This document shows, piece by piece, positions 29,738 to 40,743 of a DNA stretch of 64,000 bases. The position numbers and the translations under genes are program-made. The notes beneath the pieces were generated by a model. It was not told the origin of the DNA and searched no databases. It saw only the letters and a list, made by a program, of their open reading frames with translations. The stretch spans positions 620,001-684,000 of the forward strand of contig WHUZ01000026.1 in NCBI GenBank assembly GCA_015179045.1, read 5' to 3'. Origin of the DNA: Kalaharituber pfeilii (taxonomy: Eukaryota > Ascomycota > Pezizomycetes > Pezizales > Pezizaceae). Within the stretch, counting starts at the first letter, position 1, and each line of letters opens with the position of its first letter.

Positions 29738-32037
29738 GGGAAGCAGCCATTTCCTGGGGAGATACTGTCCGTTGGGGCACGGTGCAGCGTGCTCTTTCGT
29801 CGGCGACCTTGCTTTTTACTCTTGTCATTGGCACCTTCGGACGACAAACCACTGGTTCTCTTCCACACCTCTCGACTCAGTTCCCATGCCATCTTGTTAC
29901 CTTTCTAGTTCCCCTTTTCCCACCTTAAGAGTATTCATCACTATTCGCTCATTGGTTACACTCTGCAAGTCTTCGCTGCTTTACTTTACCGCACCAATAA
30001 CCAGCACTACGAAAATTTACCATAAAAATTGCAAAAGGGCATAGCCAAATTCTCACAAGACGTTCTCTACCCATTTCAACAATTGGGTTGCGGGGGCTAA
30101 CGACTTGTCGTGACTCGCCCACACGAACAACCTCAGGGTAACCGCCCAAGCACCTCTTATTCAGGCCCCCTCACTATTGCGATTACTACGTTCATTCGTT
30201 CCGAGTTCCAAGTTATGTTCGTTCGTTCCCGTTATTGCCGTTCATTTTCAGAGATCCAGAGATCCAGGGATAGTTTTACATCGCTAAGTATCACTAAATC
30301 GAACAAAAAAAGGTAAAATGCAAAATTACAAAAAAAAGAAAAGGTTTATCTCTTTTTTCCGTGGTATAAGACAGATGAATGTTTACATTTCATTGAAAGC
30401 GATGTTATAATTCGGGCAGCCAGGGCAGTAGCACCAGATTACTATGTTTCAGCAGCAGATGTACAAGGCAAAAAAGGCAAATGGCAAAGGTAAAGCAAGG
30501 CAAAGTCAAATTACAATTTATGTGAAATGTGGAAAGTGCGTAGGCAAAGCAGAGCAAGAACGAAAAAAAGAAAATGGAAGGAAAAAACACAATATATGTT
30601 TGTGTGTCGTGTGTTGCTTGATATTTTGTTTTCGTATGTATGTATGTATGCTGGCAATAAAACGATGTGCCATCGTAAAATAAGTTCATACTTTAAGTAA
30701 GCGGAACACTGTGGCTGATAACCCACTGGGGCCGGCCGGGCGAGTGAGACGGTGCATTGGGCAGCCGCTAAGGTCTTGGATCTTTCCTATCTGCTGCGGA
30801 AATTCATATTTGTACAGTATCATGTTCACTCAACTTCAGAAGGCAAGGCAGTGATCGAGTTTAGCCTTCCCGCCCGTCCCCTGCTAACATAGGGTATGCG
30901 CACGTGAACATGCAGCGCGTCTCACTCACAACCCTGTGCACCACTGCAGCACTCGACATCTCCACATGTTTTCTAGCAAACACTTTAGGTGGAGGATAGG
31001 AAAACGTTCATAGGAGCCTGAGATTATAGCATATGGCTGCTTTTCTGCCTTATACTGTAGGTCTAAACTATTCCCTCCAGTAGTGCTAATGCACGCATGT
31101 TTGATCTTCTGCATGCAAAGTATTTAATTGATTACTTACAGGTAAACAACGGCTAGTCTTATAGCTAACTAGAGAATAACAAGGCATTAACCCATGCAAG
31201 CCTTAACAACCATTGACAAGAGCGATATCTGAACAGGAATTGTAATTAAATCCAAACTTCATGTTACACCAGAGACCTCTAGGTACTAAACATAGTCCTT
31301 CGATAAATGTACTTACCCCTGCTTGATAGTATTTCATGGCAAAACAAAGACTGCCAGCGATAAAGCGTGAAGCCGCCACTCCGAACGGGCCGAAACCCTA
31401 CTTTAAGTCCTACTTCTTCTTGACCTGTACATGGCTAGCTAGCTCAATTGCAATTTTGCAGGTTCCAACACCTAGTTCAATTCTCACATTCATGCCCCTC
31501 GTGGTTTGTGTACACCCACATGTGAAGCAATATATGCACCAATGGTGCTTACTAGCTATAGCATTTAGACGTAAAATTACTAGGCAAAAGTCTTGGCGAT
31601 CGCTGATATCTTGGCATCACAAAATGCTTGTTGCGGAGCTTCGATTATCCATATCTCCACAATGCATAGCTTAATTTCAGAACTTTATCTGCAATTTGTA
31701 GATTTATGCCTTCAAGGTAAAGGCAAGTCATGAGAGCAGTTGTAGTCAATTATACAGTCAACTGACAAGGGGAGCAATAAAAGTGTTTTTATTGATAGTC
31801 TCTTTACAAAACAGTGCAGCTGTGTGCTAGGAAAAATTTTTAGTGACTGATCAATTTCGCTATAGAAAAAAATATTGAGCCAATCCTAGTTCATATTTTT
31901 TATATGTTTTTCTGTGGTGTTGTGAGCTCTGTAGAGAGCGTTGAAACGCAATTTTAAGCCTCAAATTGGCAATTTTGTATGGGAATTTTGAGATCTTGGC
32001 ATTCATTAGTGCTTGTAATTTTTTTTGGACAGTTCTA
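29738..32037. other. Intergenic, no supported gene
   Basis: This contains the 3' flank of the Pro/Gly gene and A/T-rich sequence. A 112-codon frame at 31336-31674 shows no family resemblance. I see no repeat or RNA gene here. Confidence 0.45.
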
Positions 32038-32280
32038 CCAGTACTGGATAGGATACGATCTGTGGATAGGAAGCGACCGGATAGAAATCAGGAGACAGCC
32101 CCGTCCTCCTCCAATTATTACTGTATCTCTTTCAATATTGATGCTATTCACATACAATCATCTTCATATCATGGCTTGCATCAAGAAGTAGCTACCTCAG
32201 GGCCTTACTCGTGCTATAGCATGGAGGCTAAGAATCCAGAAGTTAGTTTAGCAAAAGTAGGGGTTATTTTGATACCAATT

Positions 32281-32719
32281 TTTTTTTTTTTTTTTAAAAA
32301 AAAAATCATTAATCGCGTGCCGCCCTATGGGCTATGGCGATGTTTTAGTTACAAAAATGGAACGACATGTAAGGAGATAGGAGATGTAAGAAAATTGCTC
32401 TGTCTGCTTGAAAGAAAAGGGAAAATCATAATGAGGTAAGAAAACTCTTATAGTCCCGCCCAGTCCAGTATGTCCGCCAGTGTCTCTCCGCTGCCGTCTT
32501 CCTGCTTCCGGGGTCGGCATAGGTCGTCTTTGCCTTTTGGGCATTTCCGTCTCCAGACCTTGCACTGTGTTAGGATGTGTCGGGTGGTTTCGTTGTCTTC
32601 GCCGCACCAACGGCATTCAGGGCTGTCTCCGGTGCCGATTTTGTGTTGCCAGTAGCGTAGGCCCTTTCCACCAAGGATCCCGGCTAGGGTTGCGACCCTG
32701 CTGCCGAGGCGTTGTGGTG
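32281..32719 (-). mobile_element. LINE 3' fragment, 439 bp, nested in the pogo-like element
   Basis: On the minus strand: LRYWQHKIGTGDSPECRWCG, then EDNETTRHILTQCKVWRRK, the terminal CCHC-like motif in good condition. This is followed by the hairpin TCGCCATAGCCCATAGGGCG and a mixed A/T tail. TGATACCAATT flanks both sides (32270-32280, 32720-32730). The open coding stretch suggests a fairly young insertion. Confidence 0.92.
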
Positions 32720-32937
32720 TGATACCAATTCAACTACCCTGAGCCATCGACTACGAGGGGTACAGAAGGGCTGTATAGAGGCTCATGAGATGCAGCTTCT
32801 CACTAAAAGTGAGGAAAATGCACTCATCACTTGGACGACTACCATGAGTGACCTGGGCTTGCCAGTGAATCTCCAAATGTTACACGCAATAGCCATTTAG
32901 ATCTTCTGTGTCTGGCAAAGCAACAAATTACCATGCC

Positions 32938-33802
32938 GCACAGGGAGCCACCAAATCGATATATCTGGGCACATACGCCACAGTTAACGATGCGGAGTTA
33001 ATCGCCATAAGCGAAGCCTTGGACACGACGGAAGGGGAACTCCTGATACTCACCGACTCCAAAGTCGCCATAGCCAAGCTGAGGGGCATCGCCAACGGCA
33101 ACCACACCCAGGAAGGAACGGCACACAAAGCTAGAACGGCCTGGGAGAGACGGATTACCAAGGCGACCGGGACCTAGCAGTAATGTGGATCAAAGGGCAC
33201 AAAGGCATCCAGGGAAACGAAGAAGCGGACGAAGCAGCCAAGATAGGCACCTTCTTACAGTACTTACCCGAGGTCGTCACCGAAGCTGGGTTGAGACAGA
33301 ACGCCAGGCAAGCGAGGGCTCAAGAAAGAAACAGACTTGACTTATCCTACCGCCCATTACAGAGGCTTGGAAAACAGGTATCGAAGCTCGCGGGACTACT
33401 AGGCGCGAAAGCCCTACGAGCCTGGAGACACAAAATAGGGAAGGCAAACCGCCCGGACTGTCGCTGGTACGGCGAACACGACGAGACTACGAAACACCTC
33501 CTCGAAGCCTGCCGGGTGTGGTGAATGAGATGGCCCGGAGGAATGGAGGACATACGGAGACCGCCGAGGGTAGGAGACGACGACCTGGACCCATTACATA
33601 GCTTGATGGAACTAATTGGAGAAGAGGGATGAGTGGTAGGAGACGGTTCCGTTATTTGTTCAGTTATTTCACTTTTATTCCGTTATCTGTTCATTTATTT
33701 CAATTTTACTCGGAGGAGACAAAGGTCATTATGTATGTAACTACAACCTCGCCATAGCCCTTAGGGCGGCAAGCGAGTAATGATATTAAAAAAAAAAAAA
33801 AA
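32938..33802 (+). mobile_element. LINE 3' fragment with RNase H, 865 bp, nested in the pogo-like element
   Basis: It encodes the RNase H domain: TYATVNDAELIAISEALD (catalytic Glu), LLILTDSKVAIAKL (Asp), WIKGHKGIQGNEEADEAAK (His and Asp). Then come LDLSYRPLQRLGKQVSKL and CRWYGEHDETTKHLLEAC. A frameshift at about 33160-33180 splits the domain, and one Cys of the CCHC-like motif is Tyr. The hairpin CTCGCCATAGCCCTTAGGGC lies at 33749, then TAATGATATT-A(n). AAATTACCATGCC flanks (32925-32937, 33803-33815). RNase H places it in a Tad1/I-like group of non-LTR elements. Confidence 0.92.
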
Positions 33803-35304
33803 AAATTACCATGCCCTCACTGGCACTGCAGTTCCTCACTTGCCACCCCACAATCAATGCCAAATATATTCAATACCTTCCGAGAATACGGGTGAAGCAG
33901 GGCATGAATGTGGTAGCTCAATGTACATTTTATAAGACATTGTGTAATACTATTCAATTTTGCCATGTTACTCCTGACAACTTTTTGGAATTGCAGTGAG
34001 AAGGGTATTATCATGGAAAATACCCATAAAAATCTCCGCAAGTCAATTGTGCATGCTAGGCCTGGTCGTAAGGTCACAGCCACTGATGGTAGTCGAGAGA
34101 TTGTCACGCCACTTGAGACTGTGAATGCTGCAGGCAAGATTATACCACCATTTATTGTGTCGCAGGCAAAAAGTCATTGGCACAGCTACTACGGTAAGGA
34201 TGATGCGCATAAGCGGCCAGCAAGCTTTGATTACTCTAAGCACAGTTACTTAGATGATGGCCTCAGTCTTGAGTGTATGAAGTATCATTTTGAGCTGCAT
34301 ATGCGCCCTGGTACTGCATCCTTCGAGCCGCTGGCAGCAACCTCTGAACCAGCAACAATCCCTCCAGCACCCACTCGAATTACCAAAAGTGTCGGCACCT
34401 CCAACCTACCTAGCATCGAAAGTATACCTAGCAATTCTGCCAATTCTTCAAGATTGCTGCACAGGAGAGGATTGCAGCAGTAGCCACAAAGGAAAAAAGG
34501 GTGCAGATAAGCTCGAAAAGTAGAAAGCTGCTGCAGCCAAAAAGGAGGCCGCAGCAGCAGCTCATGTAGCAGCAGCCGCTGAGAAAGCTACCAACCGTGG
34601 ACAGGGGCATGGGTGCAGGCGTGGGTGAAGCTATAGACGAGGGGTTCTTGTGGTTGGTGTTAAGCGAGGGTCGGAGCTCATAGTAGTGGGGAGTGCGGTG
34701 GAGCCTTTCGAGTTGAATTCTGCATCACTGGAGTAACTGGAGGTGTCTGGAGGAGAGATGGTGGCTCCCACACAAGCCTTTTCACCTATAGAGCTTAATT
34801 CGGAACCAGCTGAGTCAGGATTTGAGTTCTTGCGGTCAGAATTGGAGATTGACAAGGTTGAGGCACCCTTCTAGTGCGGGAAATGGAATTTGACTGTATA
34901 TTTGAACATGCGTACAGTGCCATGCTGCAGATCTTGAGCTTCTGTTAATCCTATATTATAGTACAGTGTTTGGATATATCAGCATGAGTAGTACTGTGAT
35001 AGTGGGGGTGCTGTATCATGAGTATGAGCTTATAGGAGCCGGAGCGGGTTATTTTGTGGAGGTGATGAAACGTATAAAATTGTAGATCTGAAGATATAGC
35101 CTTCTCATCATTTTTTTTTTTTTTTTTTTTTTTTTCAAATTCGGAATCAGCGCATTTGGTTTAGCCTATATTCAATTTATTGCATATGTAGCTCATATAT
35201 TCCTGAAGATAATATAAAATAGCATCTGCATTTCCGGGTAAGGAATGGTGCGAAATACCCCAGTCGTTTCCTATCTGCAGATCGTATCCTATCCAGTACT
35301 GGTA

Positions 35305-37737
35305 TTTCCTAGATAAAAAATCCTCATTGCCACTCTCATTTAGTTGACGAAGCATAGGCTTCATAAAAGTAGCAGGTTTTTGTATATAGTGCCTAATGGC
35401 CAAGATAATATGTTTCAATGTTACACTACAATCCTGCTGCATAAGTAGAAGCCTATATTATCCTATTGTTCTATACCCTGTAGCATCATCAGTTCAAGTT
35501 GTAAGTTAATCGGGTCATTTGTCACTGTATATCTCAATTTCTTCCTCTTTGGACCCTATCGCTGACAGCGCTCAGATCACAATCACCAAGACTTTTGCTT
35601 GGTAATTATAATATCCGCATTACTATTTGCACCAATTTCATCCATGTATGAGCGTTGGAATTGGTAGCCATGGTTCGATATCCAAACTTCAGTTCAGTTC
35701 CTATGACAGGCAACGTTATGCTATCTACAGTATCGTTGACGGTTACTATACAGCCGATACGTTAGATTATGTGGCTCTACTGTATCCCTTAGGTCATATG
35801 CAAATATGCATACTATTGAGGGAGCAATGTTGCGAGGCATTTCCCCAGTGGAGTGAACGTGGGGAAGTTTTCATGCTTTACAATCTGAATGTGCGTTCAC
35901 GTATAGCTCAACGACACTGCAGCAGGCAGCTCTATTGTTGATTATCGCAGGGGTATGGTGTAATTAGAAATAGGGTTAAGGGTCAGGGCATCTCATACCG
36001 GTACTTGTTCAATTTGTATCCGGGTAATCGTGCGGTAAGAAATTGACTGCAGCCAATAGAATCATGCAAAGTCATGTGAGAGGTTAACGTAGTATGGCTG
36101 CACGCAGTGCACCTGGATTGGCGATTGACCATTAGCTCGATTGAGCCGGAATTTTCCCGAATGCTCTGTTTCAACTGCACGAACCACCCAAGCATTGGGC
36201 TTTGGCAGCTAGGTATTAGATTAAATGGCGATGTTTTCAATATAATACACTAAAAGCTCTTTTTTTTTTTTATATATCATTACTCGTGTGTCGCCCTGTG
36301 GGCTATGATGAGACGCACTAAAACCTCGTGGGTGCAACATCATGCTACCTCGACGATCATAGCTTTTGGCTTGATGCCGTCAAGGCTAGTAGTATGTATT
36401 TTAAACTAATCAGTAAACATATTGGGCATCAATATACAGACTACTTACTAATTCAACATGCAGTCGAAAATATCACACCCATGTGTGACTGATGAAAAGG
36501 CGAGCCGGTCTTGATTCAGGAAATACTGTATGTTTGTATCAAGCGCAGCCATATGGAGATTTAGCTTGCAAATCTTCTCCTCAATAACGGAAAGAACAGA
36601 TTTAACATCCGATATGTAATGAGGTACTAGTTTATAACGCTAAAGCACGTTTCATGTATCATGTAGGCATTAGGCCGCGGAAAGGTACTAGAATTCTTAC
36701 GGGAGACGGGAAGCGTTTGATTCTTGGCTACAAATGTAGCCGATTTCCGCATTTAATTCGCCAGTGCGCCTTATCCTATATGACGAGCCGGAATTCCAGC
36801 GATATTCCATGCAATACTGCCAAGGCTCCTCACCATTGAGATCCCAAAGCGTGGAACATTACATTCCGTTTGTTCCAGTACTGAAGTAGATGATATGGCT
36901 TACATGAACGTTGCCTTCAGCGAACTCGATATCCAGGCAACAGGGTTTAAGAGCTTCACGTATGATGACAAGTAGGCTATGTCGCCGATCATGGTGTGCC
37001 TGCGCTGATGCAGTGTTTCATATGAAAATATATTTCCTTCGTAATGTTTGCTACAGCTTCAGCAATAGATTTATCACCTGCAGCATTTCTTTGACCTCGA
37101 AAATTGGTTTTCGCAATTATATTGAGCTCAGAAAACAATCCAAGCTTCATCTTGATGTGAACCAGTGCAAACAAGCAGGCATAGAGTGAACTCATCCTTG
37201 CAAGCACGTTAGCCTGCGATTTGTGAAGTGTGTAACATTATGCCTAGTGTCTATGCCGGTAAATATACCTCTATTGCAGCAGGGAAGGGCAATCCTTGTT
37301 CAGGGCGCACAGATAAACAAAGGAACAAATGAACCGCACAGGGGAATCTTTGAATTTGTATTTTGTTAGATCCAGAGCTGCACCAAACACTCATTTTCCA
37401 GTTCTGCAGGAAGATTAAAGTAATATTTGTCACTTGCAAGAAATTCATTGCCGGTCCTTGATATACTAATAGGTTTCAATTAGTCTCGTGCTTAATCATG
37501 CGGACAATTCCTTGTACTTTAGCCAAGATCCCACAATGCCGATGTGCATTGCTTCCACCTGCAGTTTGTAGTCTGTTCACGGAAGCTCCTCTAGCTTTAT
37601 GCCGCCAATATATCGCAGAGTGCCTAGCCGCTTCGCGTTGCTCGTTGGTTAGCTCAACTATGATGCCGAAATTGTGAAACACATTGTATAGCTCACTATA
37701 GGTGCCTGTGCACAATAAATTTGGGCAAAATTTCACT
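35305..37737. other. Intergenic, no supported gene
   Basis: Short frames only, none recognisable (for example the minus-strand 86-codon frame at 37476-37736). One LINE tail lies at 36260-36315. Confidence 0.4.
36260..36315 (-). mobile_element. 56-bp LINE tail with 12-bp target duplication
   Basis: T13, then ATATATCATTACTCGTGTG and TCGCCCTGTGGGCTATGATG. CACTAAAAGCTC (36248-36259) recurs as CACTAAAACCTC (36316-36327). The single difference in the duplication and changes in the hairpin suggest moderate age. Confidence 0.85.
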
Positions 37738-37783
37738 CCAAGGAATATCGTTATTTGCTCTTATCAGAGGCGGGTGAAGAGTG

Positions 37784-37817
<34 letters not shown>

Positions 37818-37867
37818 AAGGAATTTCGTTACTTGCTCCTATCAGAGGCTGGTGAGGAGTAGGTTAA
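37738..37867. mobile_element. Poly(A) run between about 52-bp direct repeats
   Basis: Left copy 37738-37788 (CCAAGGAATATCGTTATTTG and on) and right copy 37816-37867 (CCAAGGAATTTCGTTACTTG and on) differ at about eight sites; A28 lies between. If this is a retro-insertion, the target duplication is unusually long; alternatively a tandem duplication was separated by poly(A). Confidence 0.7.
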
Positions 37868-37869
37868 TG

Positions 37870-38647
37870 TAAGGAAACGGTGAGTGATTATAGAGACGTT
37901 TCATGATCATTGGCTATTGACTTCAGCAGGTAATCCCGTGCCGTTTTTGATGAATGGTGACGTGGTTTGAACCAAACCTCCCTAGCAGTTAACATTGACA
38001 GTATCGGGAACGCCAAACCCAGTGATACATTTTGCGCATTGCATGTCTATTGTAAGCCCCCACCTGATCACCATTGATTTCCTAGGTTTGCAGACCTCAC
38101 TGATTTTCAAACGGATACGATATCGGCTCCTTAATTATTCGATAATCATTCATCAGCCACTATCTCCATCAACCACTGGTCACGGATTTGCCCTGACTGT
38201 TCCTTTTCGTACAGCGTGGGGTCTCTTCTCATTTCCCTTCATCACCAATGTAGAAGGAATAAGGGTGCCTGACCGTGGTTCCATTTTGCTTTCCGTGCGC
38301 CATGTATGCAATTACTTTATCGTACGCCCAGGAAATACTGCTGCAACAGTGACAAACTGGCAGGTACCAAACGCCTTTCGTAATGCTTAGGCATTCGTCG
38401 AAGGTTGACTATAGGCTTTTCAGATACTCAATAGGCTCGTGTCAAGTTTACCGGACCCTTGGTCAGATATGATGAGGAAATTCACATTCAATTCATCCGA
38501 CCGCTCGAGATGGGTGCCGGAAAACAATATTCACTAAATGAACCGCAATTAAATCTGCTTGAAGACTTCTGCTGTTTTTGACCTTTGAAACGTAAGGTAA
38601 CACCTGCTGTGGCTGTAACCCCAGCTATATTGGAAGCATTTAGATTA
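37870..38647. other. No supported gene
   Basis: A 131-codon plus-strand frame (37995-38390, beginning MTVSGTPNPVIHFAHCMSIV) is open, but I cannot relate it to any family and it lacks a clear promoter or intron context. Confidence 0.4.
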
Positions 38648-38656
38648 CCGAGAATA

Positions 38657-38725
38657 TCGCCATAGCCCTCAGGGCGGCATACGATATATGATATTAAAAA
38701 AAAAAAAAAGAAAAAAAAAAAAGAT
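38657..38725 (+). mobile_element. 69-bp LINE tail with 9-bp target duplication
   Basis: TCGCCATAGCCCTCAGGGCG, GCATACGATATATGATATT and an A/G-interrupted poly(A), flanked by CCGAGAATA (38648-38656, 38726-38734). It starts exactly at the base of the hairpin. Confidence 0.88.
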
Positions 38726-38979
38726 CCGAGAATAGAAGTCTGGAATACCAGACGTTCAATATCTCAACGAGATAACGGGAATCAGAGTTGACCATTCATA
38801 CATATGACTCTCACATAAAATTATCATGCCCTCACTCCTGGACATTTTGAAATCGGTACCGCTGCGTGCGTGTAGTATCAAACTACAGAGCGCGTTGGAT
38901 TCCGTTATCATCTGCCACGTGCACAGAACGAAGCTCACGTGCTACCACCTTCACGATGGCTACGCAGGAACGAGTTATT

Positions 38980-39135
38980 AGGGCCTTTTCCTTTACCTTA
39001 TTATTATCATCATAGTTTAGTTTCTCTACAGTTTCCCTGCATTATTTCGCTGTATCTCTCATGTAACTAAATCGCCATAGCCCTTAGGGCGGCAAGCGAT
39101 CAATGATATAAAAATAAAAATAAAAATTCTGCCGC
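38980..39135 (+). mobile_element. 5'-truncated LINE 3' UTR
   Basis: ATCGCCATAGCCCTTAGGGC at 39070, GGCAAGCGATCAATGATAT, then an AAAAT-repeat tail. The preceding about 90 bp resemble the 3' UTR of the 865-bp copy (CTGTATCTCTCATGTAACTA against ATTATGTATGTAACTACAAC). No target duplication found. Confidence 0.7.
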
Positions 39136-40230
39136 TGCACTAACAAGTTTTGGGGATGCTGGAATACTATGCGCTTTCTGCCGTGTCTCATGAAGCTGTT
39201 CACTACGGAATAAGATTAAGTAATTGGAAATTAACGATACTGGTAGATATGAAAGTAGGTGCAAAGTAGTCTAGTTGTACCATCTAACAAGTTGTATGTG
39301 AAAGTGCCTCCAGGGCGAAAGCTCTCCGAGTCTTGCGTAAGAACCTTTATCTCTTACCAGATCTAAGTCTCTCCGCTGAGCAAGTTGTATGGGCCTACTA
39401 ACAGTACATACAGAAGTCCTTCATTGCCTGTCACCGTTCGGGGCCAACCTTCTTATCCGGGCTAGTGGATAACTGGACTACTCATCACAGGGACAGGTGA
39501 CTGATCAATTTACAAGGATGAAGACCAAAAACGAGCCAAGATGCATAATTAGATACATGAGTAGAGATGTTGCCGCTTTACAGTACATGGTTTCTTAATT
39601 GACATGCTTTTTTTGTCCTTCCACTAAATCGTCACTTACTACCATTCACTATGACAGGTCAACTGACATGCATAGTGCTAGAAACACCACTCCGTTTACA
39701 TGATTTTTTAACTGGCCTTAATAGTTCTATGAACATCATCATTGCCCTCTTGATGCGCCTCATCATCTCAGTCTTGAAGTCTAAGTTTGTCAGGTTCAAG
39801 ACGATAGCGATTGTAGTGTTGCAGAGGCTGGAGGTAACGTTCAAATTCTTGTTGAATATCTGAACCGAAAGGCTCACAAGTTGAGGAGGCATCTTCAATA
39901 AGATCTAGAAGGGAGAATAATGAGAGGTGTGGTGGCCTTGGTTTGAAACGAGCAGGAGGAGAGACTGCTATTAGAATTTGCACAGGACAGGAAGAGATGC
40001 AAGTGGTGGAGGAGTGTAGGGAATGCGGTGATAGTGAATATCTCGAGATGCCCTATAACTAATTAGGGTACTTAATAAGTATATTCGCCAAGACAGACAA
40101 CAGGAGCGGCTACGTCTGTATGGCGCCGATAAATGCAACTTTTTACTCAAATATGCAGGGTATGTATTCGGAATTCGGACCAGTAACCCGGGACAGTCAG
40201 CACAAATGTGGATGGCCTGGGCCATCCACT

Positions 40231-40305
40231 TATGTGTGGAAGAAATGGCTGGCCCGAGCCAGTGATGAGTGGCCCGCTAAGACGGCTAGCCCCAAACACC
40301 ACTAA
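40231..40305. mobile_element. Fragment related to the 7.7-kb MITE
   Basis: TGTGGAAGAAATGGCTGGCC, then CAGTGATGAGTGGCCCGCTA and GGCTAGCCCCAAA, aligns with the right half of the element at 7786-7844 (TTGTGGAAGAAATGCGGGGCC and on). A matching left end is not seen. A minus-strand frame nearby (39983-39768) contains IQQEFERYLQ, vaguely like hAT transposases; too weak to claim. Confidence 0.5.
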
Positions 40306-40675
40306 GTCTAACTAAGTAAAGTTCAGAGATGACTATCATAAATTATAGCTTCGGCATTATTATGAATATTTCCTCACCGTCCACGGTGTCCACTACCTGT
40401 TAGCTGTGATACAGTAGGATAAGTGGCAACACAATCAGCACCACACCCTCAACACTAAACTTGTTGCTGGATATCCCATCCCAAGTCGGATTTGTACCAA
40501 CACATATACCTCCATGTAAACAATATATTTGCTGAGGTCAAAGCATTACTTATGTCTAATCTCCATCACCCCACAAGCCTCGCGTGCACAGAGGGAAAGG
40601 GCATTGTCTTGAAGGACTAACTAGCCGGAAGCTGTCACGCTATTCTAATACCCATGACTGAGACAGGCTTAGTAC

Positions 40676-40729
40676 CTCGCCATAGCACTTAGGGCGGCAT
40701 GCGAATAATGATATAAAATATAAAAAAAG
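40676..40729 (+). mobile_element. 54-bp LINE tail with 14-bp target duplication
   Basis: CTCGCCATAGCACTTAGGGC, GGCATGCGAATAATGATAT and an A-rich tail, flanked by GACAGGCTTAGTAC (40662-40675, 40730-40743). It starts exactly at the base of the hairpin. Confidence 0.93.
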
Positions 40730-40743
40730 GACAGGCTTAGTAC

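Larger units (their letters stand above)
32221..34600 (+). pseudogene. pogo/Fot1-like transposase, inactivated
   Basis: The N-terminus MEAKNPEVSLAKVGVILIPI (32221) is cut by the first LINE. It resumes after 32731 with TTLSHRLRGVQKG and LLTKSEENALITWTTTMSDL, the psq-type and CENP-B-type helix-turn-helix regions. The second LINE cuts again; LQFLTCHPTINAKYIQYLPR follows. The DDE domain at 33983-34300 reads NCSEKGIIMEN, then REIVTPLETVNAAGKIIPPF and FDYSKHSYLDDGLSLECMKY. In the family the first motif is N-x-DE-x-G; here the catalytic Asp position is Ser. The second and third catalytic Asp regions are deleted, and the protein jumps to a Pro-rich C-terminus (ATSEPATIPPAPTRITKSV) and an Ala/Lys coiled tail. 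It could not be active. Confidence 0.85.
32038..35302 (+). mobile_element. pogo/Fot1-like DNA transposon with two nested LINEs
   Basis: The 41-bp terminal inverted repeats start CCAGTACTGGATAGGATACG (left 32038-32078, right 35262-35302 reversed) with four mismatches; TA flanks both (32036-32037, 35303-35304). Between them lies a broken transposase of the pogo/Fot1 family. The element is 3265 bp; taking out the two LINEs and one copy of each of their target duplications leaves about 1.94 kb, the usual size for Fot1-like elements. The tail region (34900-35250) includes a T27-type run at about 35110. Confidence 0.92.

Noticed and set aside
30405..30726. Aromatic-rich frames around 30.5 kb that could look like membrane proteins
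   Set aside because: They are the minus strand of an A/G-rich tract; hydrophobicity arises from T-rich codons.
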